64,000 nt of DNA from Streptomyces mirabilis (GTDB lineage Bacteria > Actinomycetota > Actinomycetes > Streptomycetales > Streptomycetaceae). Location of the stretch: NCBI RefSeq assembly GCF_039503195.1, contig NZ_JBCJKP010000001.1:10726001-10790000 (forward strand). The letters run 5' to 3'. Of this stretch, positions 54,966-63,614 are shown piece by piece. Made by a program: the position numbers and the translations under genes. The notes below the pieces were generated by a model. That model searched no databases. It saw nothing but the letters and a program-made list of their open reading frames with translations, and was not told the origin of the DNA. Numbering within the stretch: position 1 is the first letter of the stretch; the number at the start of each line of letters is the position of its first letter.

Positions 54966-55907
54966 TCAGCCGTGCGGCACGCCTGCTATCGGTTTGCCAC
55001 CGAGGAAGTCCTCCAGGATCTCGGTAAACCGCGCCGGTCGCTCCTCGGCCACGTAATGGCCGCAATCGTCGAGGACCACCCCGGTGACATCGTCGGCCGC
55101 CAGCAGCATCGTCTCGGCGACCATCGCGCCGCTGTACCGCGCGCCGCCGATGGCGAGCACCGGCAGCGTCAGCCGGGTCTTCTTGCGCTGCTCGTTCTGC
55201 GCGATCGTCTCGTCCAGCGCCCGGTAGTACGCGAAGCTCGCCCGCAGCCCGCGAGGATCCGCGACGATCGCATCGACGTAGACGTCGACGGCGTACGCGG
55301 GGATCGCGTCCGGGGTGGCTGCCTTCTTGGCGAACTGGTAGCCGAAGAAGAGCCGCTCCCGCCCCCGGACCAGCTCCTCGTTGAGGTCGGTGAGCCGGTT
55401 GAAGCCGAAGTGCCAGAGCCGCTGGTTGACCGCGGCCGGGCTGAAGACCGACGGGGTCGGCGTGAGACCGGGGATAATGGCGTCGACGACGGCGAGCCGG
55501 CCCACCCGCTCGGGGTGATCGGCAGCGAGGGCGTATCCGGTCCACATGCCGATGTCGTGGCCGACCACGTCGAACCGGTCGTGCCCGAGCGCGGCCATCA
55601 GAGCGACCAGATCGGCGGCCAGCGTGCCGGCGTCGTAGCCGTCGTCGGGCTTGTCGGAGAGCCCGGCCCCGCGCGAGTCGACGGCGACGACGGTGTGCTC
55701 GCGGGCGAGCGCGGGCATCACTTCCCGCCACGCGTACCAGGTCTGTGGCCACCCGCCGACCAGCAGCAGCGGTGGGCCGTCCCCGCCGGTGACCGCGTGC
55801 AGCCGCAGCCCGTTCAGCTCCACGAGCCGGCTAGTGAAGACGTCGGTGAACCCGTCGGGCAGCCGCAGCGAACTCAAGCTTGTCGCGCCGTCGGCCGTAC
55901 TCATCAT
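54966..55907 (-). CDS. Alpha/beta hydrolase, epoxide-hydrolase/haloalkane-dehalogenase type
   Basis: A protein of about 313 residues from ATG 55907 (or 55904). It has the HG motif (LLVGGWPQTWYAWREVMP) and VVAVDSRGAGLSDKP. The nucleophile is Asp in VVGHDIGMWTGYAL, as in epoxide hydrolases rather than esterases. The catalytic His is in VLDDCGHYVAEERP. It is divergent from a TetR gene, with a palindromic operator covering its start and another 45 bp upstream, so it is probably repressed by that TetR. Substrate unknown. Confidence 0.85.
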   Translation of the reverse strand: MMSTADGATSLSSLRLPDGFTDVFTSRLVELNGLRLHAVTGGDGPPLLLVGGWPQTWYAWREVMPALAREHTVVAVDSRGAGLSDKPDDGYDAGTLAADLVALMAALGHDRFDVVGHDIGMWTGYALAADHPERVGRLAVVDAIIPGLTPTPSVFSPAAVNQRLWHFGFNRLTDLNEELVRGRERLFFGYQFAKKAATPDAIPAYAVDVYVDAIVADPRGLRASFAYYRALDETIAQNEQRKKTRLTLPVLAIGGARYSGAMVAETMLLAADDVTGVVLDDCGHYVAEERPARFTEILEDFLGGKPIAGVPHG

Positions 55908-55923
55908 GGAACGATCAGTGCAA
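55906..55923. promoter_or_regulatory. TetR operator 1
   Basis: ATGGAACGATCAGTGCAA, an imperfect copy of operator 2, overlaps the hydrolase start codon, so repressor bound here would block initiation on the minus strand. Confidence 0.6.
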
Positions 55924-55950
55924 CTTGTCATGCTGGCGACCATACCCATC

Positions 55951-55968
55951 TTGAAACGATCGGTGCAA
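55951..55968. promoter_or_regulatory. TetR operator 2
   Basis: TTGAAACGATCGGTGCAA is an imperfect palindrome centred on CGATCG, 45 bp from operator 1 and 20 bp before the tetR start. It should control both divergent genes. Confidence 0.65.
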
Positions 55969-55988
55969 GATGTGTAGGCTGACGAACC

Positions 55989-56576
55989 ATGGCGGGCCGC
56001 AAGCAATTCGACGTGGACGAGGCGCTACGACGCGCGATGCACGTCTTCTGGCGCTGGGGCTATTCGGAGGCCTCGATCGACCGCCTGACCGAGGGCACGG
56101 GCCTGGGCCGGAGCTCGCTCTACGCCACCTTCGGCGACAAGAGCACCCTCTTCCGGAAGAGCCTCCAACGGTACGTGCAGACCTACCACCCGCTGTACGC
56201 CCAGGCGCTGTCCGGCCCCCACCCGAGCCCGAGCGCCGTTGTGGCCGCCTACCTGCAGGTCTCCCTGAACCGCATCGCCGACCCGACGGTCCCGGATGGC
56301 TGCCTGCTCACGGTGTCGGCAACGCAGTTCCCGGCCCTCGACGCGGAGGGCCGGGCGATGGTCCGCGCCATGATCGACGGTTTGCGGGCGATGCTGGAGC
56401 AGGCGTTGCTGGCGGCGGGGGCCGATGATCAGGAGGCGGCAGAGCTGGCGTTGTGCGCGCTGGCAACGAACAAATCCCTGGCGGTGCTCAGTCGCGCCGG
56501 CTTCTCGAGCGAAGACCTGGCAACCGTCGCCGCAGCCGCCGCCCGTATCCCCGGGAGACCACATCCCCTACCTTGA
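55989..56576 (+). CDS. TetR/AcrR family regulator of the divergent hydrolase
   Basis: A 195-residue regulator (MAGRKQFDVDEALRRAMHVF). The helix-turn-helix is SEASIDRLTEGTGLGRSSLY with ATFGDKSTLFRKSLQRYVQ. The C-terminal domain with CLLTVSATQFPALDAEGRAM belongs to the TetR_C_16/YxaF-like group. Two matching 18-bp palindromes in the intergenic region are the expected binding sites. Confidence 0.85.
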   Translation: MAGRKQFDVDEALRRAMHVFWRWGYSEASIDRLTEGTGLGRSSLYATFGDKSTLFRKSLQRYVQTYHPLYAQALSGPHPSPSAVVAAYLQVSLNRIADPTVPDGCLLTVSATQFPALDAEGRAMVRAMIDGLRAMLEQALLAAGADDQEAAELALCALATNKSLAVLSRAGFSSEDLATVAAAAARIPGRPHPLP

Positions 56577-56639
56577 GTAGGGCGATGGACACCCAGGGCC
56601 CCGGCAATGTCGTTAGATGATGCCGAGTAGTGCCATTGG

Positions 56640-56915
56640 TCAGGTGCTGTAGCGGGCGTGGTGGCGGTTGGCGGCGGCGATGTTGGTGACGCCGGTGATG
56701 CAGAGTGCGCCGATGGCGGCGTTGCGTAGGGCGGCCATGACTTGTGGTCCGGTGCCGGTGCGGATTTGGGAGCGGTCTTCGTCGTAGGTGACATCGCGGA
56801 CCCAGTGGATCTGGTTCGCTGCTGCGTGAGCCGCGCAGAGTCTTGCCGTCGACCGCGATCGCTTGTCTCGTGGCCGGCTCCCCTGTGGTCGGGGCGGCGG
56901 TGATCCCGTCCTGGT
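56640..56915 (-). mobile_element. ISAs1-family transposase, internally deleted C-terminal part
   Basis: The frame TRQAIAVDGKTLRGS carries the first DDE block (xxIDGKTLRG). It is joined directly to NQIHWVRDVTYDEDRSQIRT, GTGPQVMAALRNAAIGALCI and TGVTNIAAANRHHARYST, the conserved end of ISAs1 transposases. About 200 residues between are missing, and the two blocks are in different frames. Confidence 0.65.
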
Positions 56916-57044
56916 ACTGATTGACCGGTACGGCGATGATGCCGTCCGCATGGATGGTGCCCGGCTAACGGCCATTGCCGGGGCGCCGGTGGCGACGACG
57001 GCCGCAACCATCGCGACTGCTGCGGCCAACCGGGGGATCTTCAT
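56916..57044 (-). pseudogene. Secreted-protein 5' fragment
   Basis: ATG 57044 opens a signal peptide (MKIPRLAAAVAMVAAVVATG) with cleavage after PAMA. After a frame change a short mature stretch follows (IIAVPVNQYQDGITAAP). The gene is cut off by the ISAs1 remnant. Confidence 0.5.
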
Positions 57045-57212
57045 CTTTGCTCCTCATCCTCAACTCGGGTGCTGTTCCAGTCGTTCGGCTGTACCAGAAA
57101 TGGCGCGAGACGTGTGTCCCGTTACCGCTGCCGCTCCTGGAGCGCGAGGACCTGCCAGGGTCCATGAAGGTGGCTCTCTTCGCCCTCACAGGCATGCGGT
57201 TGCGGCTGCTGC

Positions 57213-57359
57213 ATGGTGCTGCTTGTCGTCCTGCTGCTCATAGTGGCGTGCAGCCGGAGGCTGCTGCTGATGGGCGGGGTGGTCGTCATCGTGGTGGTGC
57301 TGCTCGAGTTCGTCGTCCTGGTGGTGGTCGTCGTGGTGCTGGCTGGAGTGGTGGTGTAA
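57213..57359 (+). CDS. Valine/leucine-only small hydrophobic ORF, doubtful
   Basis: A 48-codon frame (MVLLVVLLLIVACSRRLLLM, then long runs of Val and Leu) would be almost entirely membrane-embedded. It has no ribosome site. The opposite strand in the same block encodes a His/Asp/Gln-rich frame. The pattern reflects GTG/CTG-rich simple sequence, and coding is uncertain on either strand. Confidence 0.25.
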   Translation: MVLLVVLLLIVACSRRLLLMGGVVVIVVVLLEFVVLVVVVVVLAGVVV

Positions 57360-57631
57360 CGCAGCATTTGCACGGCCCGGACGGGATACGGGTGCTGCTC
57401 GAGCAGCAGGCCGGTCCCGACTGTGCTGCAGCCGCCTGCGGTCCGGGGCTGTGCTGCATGCAGCAGGCGCTGCTCCCCGGCCGGCAGCACGGCACCGTCT
57501 CCCTAGCGGCGGCTGCATAACAGTCCGCAGGACACACCATTACCAGGAGACCAAGAAGGCCTGCCCCAGTGCCTGCCGCCAGTTCGCCAGGACCGGCGGG
57601 CAGTTCACCCGCGCAGGTCCTCGGGCAGTTT

Positions 57632-57667
57632 GAAGGGGCTCGGCCGGATCCCCGGCCGAGCCCCTTC
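57632..57667. terminator. Strong terminator-like hairpin
   Basis: A perfect 16-bp stem, GAAGGGGCTCGGCCGG with its complement, closes a 4-nt loop (ATCC). No clear gene ends next to it on either strand; it may be left from a lost gene. Confidence 0.75.
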
Positions 57668-57989
57668 GGCATCTGTTTGGACCCTGGTTCGTCGTGGCTG
57701 GCCCGGATCAGAGCAGCAGACGCCTGCGGTACCCCAGACGTCTGACGGTGGCGTCCCGCCCGACGCGCCTGTGGCAGCCGATGTCACCCGCTGGGCTTGC
57801 CTTCTCTCCTTCGCACCTTGCAGACCGGCGTCGGCGTCTACGGTCGGCAAACGCGTACGGACATGGGCACACGCGGGGGAGTGGGACGAGGAGTTGGGAG
57901 AGGGCGCTGGCGGTGCTGGAGGCGCTGTATGAGCGCCGGCAGGCGGCCGGGCCCGGCTGGACGCTCGACACGGAGTTCGTCCCACGCGG

Positions 57990-58233
57990 CCGCGACCGGT
58001 AACGCCGCCAGCAGCGTGCGGGCGCGCTCACGCGGCGTACCCGGGACGAAGGACATCCCACCGGAGCCGATCGCGCCGAACAGCGCGTAGACCGCCGCGA
58101 CATGGTTTCCCAGACCGTAGCGCGCCGCGTAGAACCCCGTGCAGGCCACCAGCGTCACCCGCGCCGAACGACGCACCGCCCTCAGGCCCGGATCACGGGC
58201 CCGCAGCCGCTCCGGCCCACCGCCCAAGGGCAC
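57990..58233 (-). pseudogene. FUSC (fusaric acid resistance-like) N-terminal fragment
   Basis: Minus-strand codons read RSARVTLVACTGFYAARYGL, GNHVAAVYALFGAIGSGGMS, then FVPGTPRERARTLLAALPVA. These are the first two helices of FUSC-family aromatic-acid exporters. Homology ends after ALPVAAA at about 58010, and the remaining helices and cytoplasmic domain are missing. Confidence 0.55.
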
Positions 58234-58479
58234 CCGTGGCCTCCTCGTTCATTTGGCACAGCGCACGCCCACCCCCACTCACCTCACGGTAAGCCGGCGG
58301 ATGAGCCCGGCCACCGCGCACCCAGGAACCGGGTCCGGTATCGCGCGCGACGGCCCCAACCCTGCTTGATGGCTGGGAATCAGCAGGTGCGGGAACTGGC
58401 GACAGAGGACCGGGCCCCGGAGTGGAGGAGATGAAGGGCAATCCGCCCACACCAAATATCCTCTCAGGCTCGGGACTTG

Positions 58480-58640
58480 ACATGATTGTGGTGCTCGACC
58501 GAGTCGTCGCGGGCGACGAATACGTCGGCGACCAGCGTAGGAGGGAACAGGCCGTGCTCCACGACGCTGGGGGTGGCGCCGAGCAGCGCCGCCAGGCCCG
58601 CGAGGTCGTCGTAGGCACAGTGGCGCGCTCCACCTGAACG
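58480..58640 (-). pseudogene. Isomerase-like C-terminal fragment
   Basis: The frame reads ARHCAYDDLAGLAALLGATP and SVVEHGLFPPTLVADVFVAR before a stop at 58464. The VVEHGLF stretch recalls ribose-5-phosphate isomerase (VxexGLF), but the match is short and the name is tentative. No upstream part remains. Confidence 0.3.
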
Positions 58641-58778
58641 CCATGAACCACGTCCGCTCCACAGTGTGTGGGTCGACGGTGGACGGGATGGGAGCCGAGG
58701 AGGGTAGCGGGTTGCTGTCGAATGCAGAGTCGGCCCGTCGGCCGCGGCGTGACCTTCCAACGGCCCTCGGTTGCCGCG

Positions 58779-61406
58779 TCAACGGTCACCCTGCTCGATG
58801 TCCAGATGGATCGGACCCCGAAGAACGGGGCTGGGCCGGTACGGCGGCGGGTCGGCGACCAGCCTGGGCCGGTCGAGCCGGCGTACCAGCTCGGTCAGCG
58901 CGATCTGGGTTTCCCGCCGGGCCAGCGGGCCACCGAAGCACAGGTGGATGCCGCTGCCGAACCCCAGGTGCTGGTTGTCACGCCGGTCCGGGTCGAATCG
59001 GTCCGGATCGTGGAAGCGCTTCGGATCGCGGCTGCCTGAGGCAAGCATGAGCATGATCTGCGAGCCCTTGGGGATGACGGTGTCGGCGACGGCGATGTCG
59101 CTGTACGCCGCCCGCCAGGGAATGATCTGCACGGGGGGCTCGTAGCGCAGCAGTTCCTCGACCAGCGGCACGACGAGGTCCGGTTCGTCGCGCAGTCGTT
59201 GCAGCACCTGCGGGTGGCGCAGCAGCGTCAGCATGCCGTTGGTGATGAGGTTGACGATGGTCTCATGGCCGGCGATGAGGAGCAGTTTGGCGGTGGCGAC
59301 GATGTCGGCGTCGGCCATCCGACCGTCAGGCCCGTCGTCGTTGGCCAGCCGTGACAGCAAGTCGTCTCCCGGCCGGCCGTGGCGCTGTTCCACCAGCTCG
59401 CCGAGGCACTGGAGCAGTTCTTTGCGGGCCTGTACGCCCTTGTCCCGTTTTTCCTTCGGGTCGGTCTTGGGGTCGTAGTCGATCGAGTTCATGATGTCGT
59501 TCACCCAGAGGTGGAACCTCGGCTCGTTCTCGCGTGACACGCCGAGCAAGTGACAGATCACCGTTACGGGGAACGGGAAGGCGAAATCATCGACGACGTC
59601 GATCTGCTCCTTGCCCACCAAATCGTCGATCAGCCTGCGGACGGTGGCGGTCAGGAAGCCTTCAAGTCCGGTCACCAACCCAGGGGTGTGCGGGGGGCCG
59701 AAGTGACGCGTCGCCATACGCCGCAGGCGATCGTGCTCGGGCGAGTCCATGTGGATGAACGACGACGTGGCCCCTCCCTCGACCGAGGGCATCGGACGCG
59801 ACAGATTGCGCACGTCGGAACTCAGATGCGGGTCATTCAGTATGTCCGTGATCTCGCGATAGGCGCTGACGACGTAGCTGCCGTCCTCCTGCCGAGCCAC
59901 CGGCGTCCGGCGCAACTCGGCATACAACGGGTAGGGGTCGGCCCGGGCGGAGTAGTCGAAGATCCGTTGCAGCGTGCCGGGCGTCCCGGTCGCAGCCGTC
60001 CTGCCTTCCTCCTGCCGATGCCGGTGCACAGCCGTGACGCGGCGCTCACCCGGGTCATGGCCTGTGACGACCGCCGTGGCGCCCTGCGGGAACAGGGCGG
60101 GGCCGGCGAAGTCGACGGGCACCGGTTTCATGTCGGCCGGCTGGTCCGGCGTGGGACAGGGGGGCGGGAAAGGTGCTGCCGTCTCGATCAACCGTCGGTA
60201 GTGGTCCAGCCACTTGCCGTTGTTGAAGCTCACGGCGGCCGTGACGCGGCCCCGATAGCCATACACGGTGACGAAACGGTGGTCGTCCAGCGATCCCTGG
60301 GTGACGACCACCTCGTCGGCGAAGATCGGCACGCCGACGGACTTGATGTTGACGCCGAACTGGATCGACCAGAACAGCGGGATGGACAGGTGCGCCCAGC
60401 CGTCCGCCCGGGCGCTGACCATGTTGTGTGCCGCGACCTCTGCCTGCTCCACTGCGTTGGCCCAATGCTCCAGTGCGATGAGCCGGTATTCGTAGATGGG
60501 GTTCGGGCAACGTGCCACGTCTCCCGCGGCGAAGACGTCGTCGGCGACGCGGCCATGGATGTCGAGGGCGCGGCAACCCGTGTCACAGGTGATTCCCCAC
60601 ACGCCCGCCGCCAGTCCCGACTTCCGCAGCCACTCGGTGTTGCGGATGCTCCCGAGCGCCACCACCGCCACATCGGCGTCGATAGTGCTGCCGTCGGAGA
60701 AGTGGGCGCGGCGGAAGTGCCCCTGGGCGTCGCCTTCCAGCTGGGTGACTTTGACGCCGCAGCGCAGGTCGACGCCGTGGGCGCGCTGCATGTCCGCCGC
60801 CACCTCGCCGACCATGGCGCCGAGTGCGCCGACCAGCGGGGCCGGTGCGAGTTCGGCGACGGTCACCGGGATGTCCCGCTCGCGGCAGACGGAGGCGATC
60901 TCGGAGCCGGTGAAGCCCGCACCGATGACCAGTACCCGGGAGGGCCCGGCGGCGAGGGCTCGCTGCAGGCTCTCGGCATGCTCGCGCGTACGTACGACGA
61001 ACACACCGTTCAGGGCCGCCTCGGACTCGACGAACCACGGCCGGGCCCGTACCCCGGTGGAGATCAGCACCCGGTCGAAGGGAACCTCGCGTCCGTCGGC
61101 GAGATGTACGTGGTTCGTCGCGAGGTCCAGCCCGCTGGCGGGCACGCCCAGCAGCCACTGCGCATCGATGCCACGACGGCGGGGCAAAGTGGTGCCGTCC
61201 GCCGGCACCCACCCGGTCAGTACCTGCTTGGACAGGGGAGGCCGGTCGTAGGGCTCGCCCAACTCGTCACCGATCATGGTCAACGATCCGGTGAAACCCT
61301 CGTCTCGCAGAGCCTCCGCGGCCCGCAGCCCCGCCAGCGACGCCCCGACGATCACGATGCGGCCATCGCGCTTGAACGCACGCAGGTTGTCGGCACTGGT
61401 CATCAT
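58779..61406 (-). CDS. Ferredoxin reductase-cytochrome P450 fusion protein
   Basis: One uninterrupted 875-codon frame from ATG 61406. Residues 1-415 are a putidaredoxin-reductase-like protein: FAD loop IVIVGASLAGLRAAEALRDE, YDRPPLSKQVL, NAD loop VLVIGAGFTGSEIAS (159-173) and FAAGDVA (293-299). Residues about 416-475 are a Pro/Arg/His-rich linker. Residues 476-875 are a complete P450: I-helix AGHET (712-716), ExxR 751-754 and haem loop FGSGIHLCFGG with Cys823. The reductase should pass NAD(P)H electrons through a ferredoxin to the haem. A ferredoxin 3' end overlaps the start codon (ATGA). Fusion of these two partners in this order is unusual. Substrate unknown. Confidence 0.9.
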   Translation of the reverse strand: MMTSADNLRAFKRDGRIVIVGASLAGLRAAEALRDEGFTGSLTMIGDELGEPYDRPPLSKQVLTGWVPADGTTLPRRRGIDAQWLLGVPASGLDLATNHVHLADGREVPFDRVLISTGVRARPWFVESEAALNGVFVVRTREHAESLQRALAAGPSRVLVIGAGFTGSEIASVCRERDIPVTVAELAPAPLVGALGAMVGEVAADMQRAHGVDLRCGVKVTQLEGDAQGHFRRAHFSDGSTIDADVAVVALGSIRNTEWLRKSGLAAGVWGITCDTGCRALDIHGRVADDVFAAGDVARCPNPIYEYRLIALEHWANAVEQAEVAAHNMVSARADGWAHLSIPLFWSIQFGVNIKSVGVPIFADEVVVTQGSLDDHRFVTVYGYRGRVTAAVSFNNGKWLDHYRRLIETAAPFPPPCPTPDQPADMKPVPVDFAGPALFPQGATAVVTGHDPGERRVTAVHRHRQEEGRTAATGTPGTLQRIFDYSARADPYPLYAELRRTPVARQEDGSYVVSAYREITDILNDPHLSSDVRNLSRPMPSVEGGATSSFIHMDSPEHDRLRRMATRHFGPPHTPGLVTGLEGFLTATVRRLIDDLVGKEQIDVVDDFAFPFPVTVICHLLGVSRENEPRFHLWVNDIMNSIDYDPKTDPKEKRDKGVQARKELLQCLGELVEQRHGRPGDDLLSRLANDDGPDGRMADADIVATAKLLLIAGHETIVNLITNGMLTLLRHPQVLQRLRDEPDLVVPLVEELLRYEPPVQIIPWRAAYSDIAVADTVIPKGSQIMLMLASGSRDPKRFHDPDRFDPDRRDNQHLGFGSGIHLCFGGPLARRETQIALTELVRRLDRPRLVADPPPYRPSPVLRGPIHLDIEQGDR

Positions 61407-61590
61407 GGCGATGCCTCCACCGGTGCGTGCCGCGCATGCAGCTGGTCGACCAGGATCGCCTGGAACGGGCAGGCTGCCGCGGCACGTAGCACCTGGTCGC
61501 GCCGGGCGTCGTCGGGGTGCGGCTCGTACATGAGCGCTTTCTCACCGTGCATCCGGAACGCCTCCGGAGCCAGGAACGCGCGCTGCGCCT
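61403..61590 (-). pseudogene. Ferredoxin C-terminal remnant, upstream of the fusion gene
   Basis: The frame reads APEAFRMHGEKALMYEPHPD, then RAAAACPFQAILVDQ, ending in a TGA that overlaps the ATG of the reductase-P450 gene. This is the second half of a P450-type 3Fe-4S/4Fe-4S ferredoxin, with its last cluster cysteine in ACPFQAI. The N-terminal half with the CxxCx motif is absent: a TAG precedes AQRAFLAPEAF and the sequence beyond is unrelated. The natural electron carrier has been lost from this locus. Confidence 0.65.
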
Positions 61591-62631
61591 ACCCCTCGCA
61601 TCGGGAAAGATCAACGACAACTTTCACCCCCGACCTCCACAGGGAGTGAGAGCTGACCCTCAAGCCGGCGCCACTCCGGCGCGCAATGAGGGAGGATCCG
61701 GCCGCTGCCCACGCCTGCGAAGTGCGAGGGGGTGCACCGCGCTCGTCGGGTCTCCATGGAAAGAATTGATCACCGCGGCTGAGGCGATCGGCGCCTGGCC
61801 AGGAACGTATCCCTGGTTGCCGCTGCATTTTGATTACGTAAGCGGCGCTCTTTTGGATTGCCGTTTCGACAGAAACCGTGTGCCCGGATCGGGTGGCCGG
61901 TCCGGCCGGTTCGCCGCGCAGCAGGCCGGGGCGGGCATCCGCGAGGGCGAAGGCTCGCTTGAGCCCGGCGACAAGCGCGTCGTCGATGCGGTAGCGCCGT
62001 GCTCGCTCGTCCCGCTGGAACAGGGGGTCCGCGCCATCCGGGCCGACGCGGCGCTGCACCGCCTTGACGCTGGTCAGCGTCCCGTTGATCCGTGACGGCG
62101 CGATCGGGGTTCGAGCGTCCGCTTGTAGTTCGGGTGTTCTTCAATCCTCTGGATTGCCTTCTGGGTCGTCGTCGGGTGATCGGCGAAGTGCTGCTCGATG
62201 TCGTCGAAGGAGGCCACGCCTCCGGAACGGCCGGTCGCAGCCCGTAGGCCGCCTGGACCGCGGCCACCGTCTGCTCGTGCGACGAACGCACGATGGCCGC
62301 CCCTCGGAGGGGCGCTACGACTTCGTGATTCGAGCTAACGACGATCTCGAACGAGAAATCCACCTCGCGGTTCTTCCCTTCGTTCTGCCGATCAAGCAGG
62401 ACCGAGGAGGATCCGCATCCGGCCACCGTGCGCCTCGTACGCACCGCGGCGTCCAGGACGTCCCAGACCATCTGCTCCGCATGCTCGGGCAGTGCCGCGA
62501 GCACCTTCGCGGCGGGCAGCGATAGCCGGATCTGCGTACGGCTGCTCTCCGGTCACCCGATCCCGCTCCGGATCTCTTCGAAGCCGGACTCGTTTCATTC
62601 CCTCAGCGGGTTGATCAGCCAGGCGGGCGTT
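61591..62631. other. About 1 kb of gene fragments, nothing intact
   Basis: Minus-strand pieces include [20 protein letters not shown] near 62500, like the start of Streptomyces RelE-type toxins. VASFDDIEQHFADHPTTTQK with AIQRIEEHPNYKRTL lies near 62100-62220, and DDALVAGLKRAFALADARPG near 61950. Frames change between them and no complete gene can be assembled. Confidence 0.35.
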
Positions 62632-62844
62632 ATGTCTGAGCGCCAGTCCGGCACGGTGAAGTGGTTCAACGAAGCGAAAGGGTTCGGCTTCATCACCCCC
62701 GAAAGTGGCCCGGACCTCTTCGTGCACTTCAGGGCGATCCAAGGCAGCGGCTTCAAATGCCTTCGAGAAGGTCAGAAGGTGACCTTCGTTGCGGTGCAGG
62801 GGCAGAAGGGCATGCAGGCGGATGAGGTCATCGCAGAGTCCTGA
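62632..62844 (+). CDS. Cold-shock protein (CspA/ScoF family)
   Basis: A 70-residue OB-fold protein. [20 protein letters not shown] contains both RNA-binding motifs (KGFGFI and, next, DLFVHF). It ends with [11 protein letters not shown]. Such proteins bind single-stranded RNA or DNA and melt secondary structure. Most Streptomyces have several copies. No strong ribosome site is seen at ATG 62632; the leader may fold, as is usual for csp genes. Confidence 0.9.
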   Translation: MSERQSGTVKWFNEAKGFGFITPESGPDLFVHFRAIQGSGFKCLREGQKVTFVAVQGQKGMQADEVIAES

Positions 62845-62857
62845 GCCCCAGTAGCGG

Positions 62858-63260
62858 TCACAGGACGGCGCCGTGCGGGGTACAGCGGTTTCCGGACAGG
62901 GCGTAGCGGCCTGCGGCGAGGCCGTGCTCGAGGTTCTCGCCGCGCGCCTCGCACAATGGCGCCAGGAGGTCGGCGGCGTCGGTGTCCGACAGGTAGGCCG
63001 GAGCGACCTCGCGCATCAACTCGTCGATCGCGTAGGTGGTGGCGGCGAGGTCGTCGACGACGCGACGCAGCTCGGTGAGCGCGGGATCCGCCGGCAGATC
63101 GGCGGCCGAGGGTGCGGGGCGGACGGCCTGGTGGGCAACTGCGCGCACGGTGGGCTCATCGACGGCCTGGAGGCCGCTGTGGGCGAGCATGGCGAGGCGC
63201 CGGGTGATCAGCTCCGCGATGTCGCCCTGGGACTTGCGATCGCCCACCGGATCCGCCGCG
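62858..63260 (-). pseudogene. Conserved helical protein, 5' end uncertain
   Basis: The C-terminal 130 codons look authentic: GDIAELITRRLAMLAHSGLQ, LTELRRVVDDLAATTYAIDE, LMREVAPAYLSDTDAADLLA and LEHGLAAGRYALSGNRCTPH. It is an all-helical protein of a type seen in streptomycetes with unknown function. No plausible start precedes GDIAEL in frame; the open frame runs further upstream with unrelated codons, so the start may be lost. Confidence 0.45.
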
Positions 63261-63306
63261 CCGCGGGGCCCCGGCCCTCCATGTGACCGGCACCGACGCT
63301 GTGCCC

Positions 63307-63503
63307 TTACTGCTCCCCGAGACGGGGGCCGGGCGGATTGGCGGCCCATTCGGCTGAGCGCCCACCGGTCTGGCAGACCAGGCACAGTTCGTGCCGCCCC
63401 TCATCGGTGACGACCGCCCCCATCCCGGCACACCTCGCAGCCCGCGGCCCGCACCAGGTCGGCGCGGGGGACGGTGCTGGGCGCGCGGTCGGCTCCGTGA
63501 GCC
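63307..63503 (-). pseudogene. Small zinc-ribbon-like protein, frameshifted
   Basis: ATG 63503 gives MAHGADRAPSTVPRADLVRA and AGCEVC. The rest, VVTDEGRHELCLVCQTGGRS with AEWAANPPGPR, is in another frame and ends at 63307. A CxxC...CxxC protein of about 65 residues is expected when joined. One indel near 63420 separates the halves. Confidence 0.5.
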
Positions 63504-63614
63504 ATCGGAGGCCCTTCCCTGGAGGTCGCGCGGTGAACCCGAGGGGTTCCTCGTCCAGGTACACGGGGGTCCTCCGGCCACGGCACATCACGCTGAGCAG
63601 CACGCCCGGGGCGA

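Noticed and set aside
57186..57518. His-rich minus-strand protein as a metal chaperone
   Set aside because: The His/Asp runs are the complement of a GTG/GTC simple sequence, and there is no ribosome site or start context. Kept only as an observation.
59550..61649. 699-codon plus-strand open frame
   Set aside because: It lies antisense to the reductase-P450 fusion, has no domain motif, and reflects high-GC codon shadowing.
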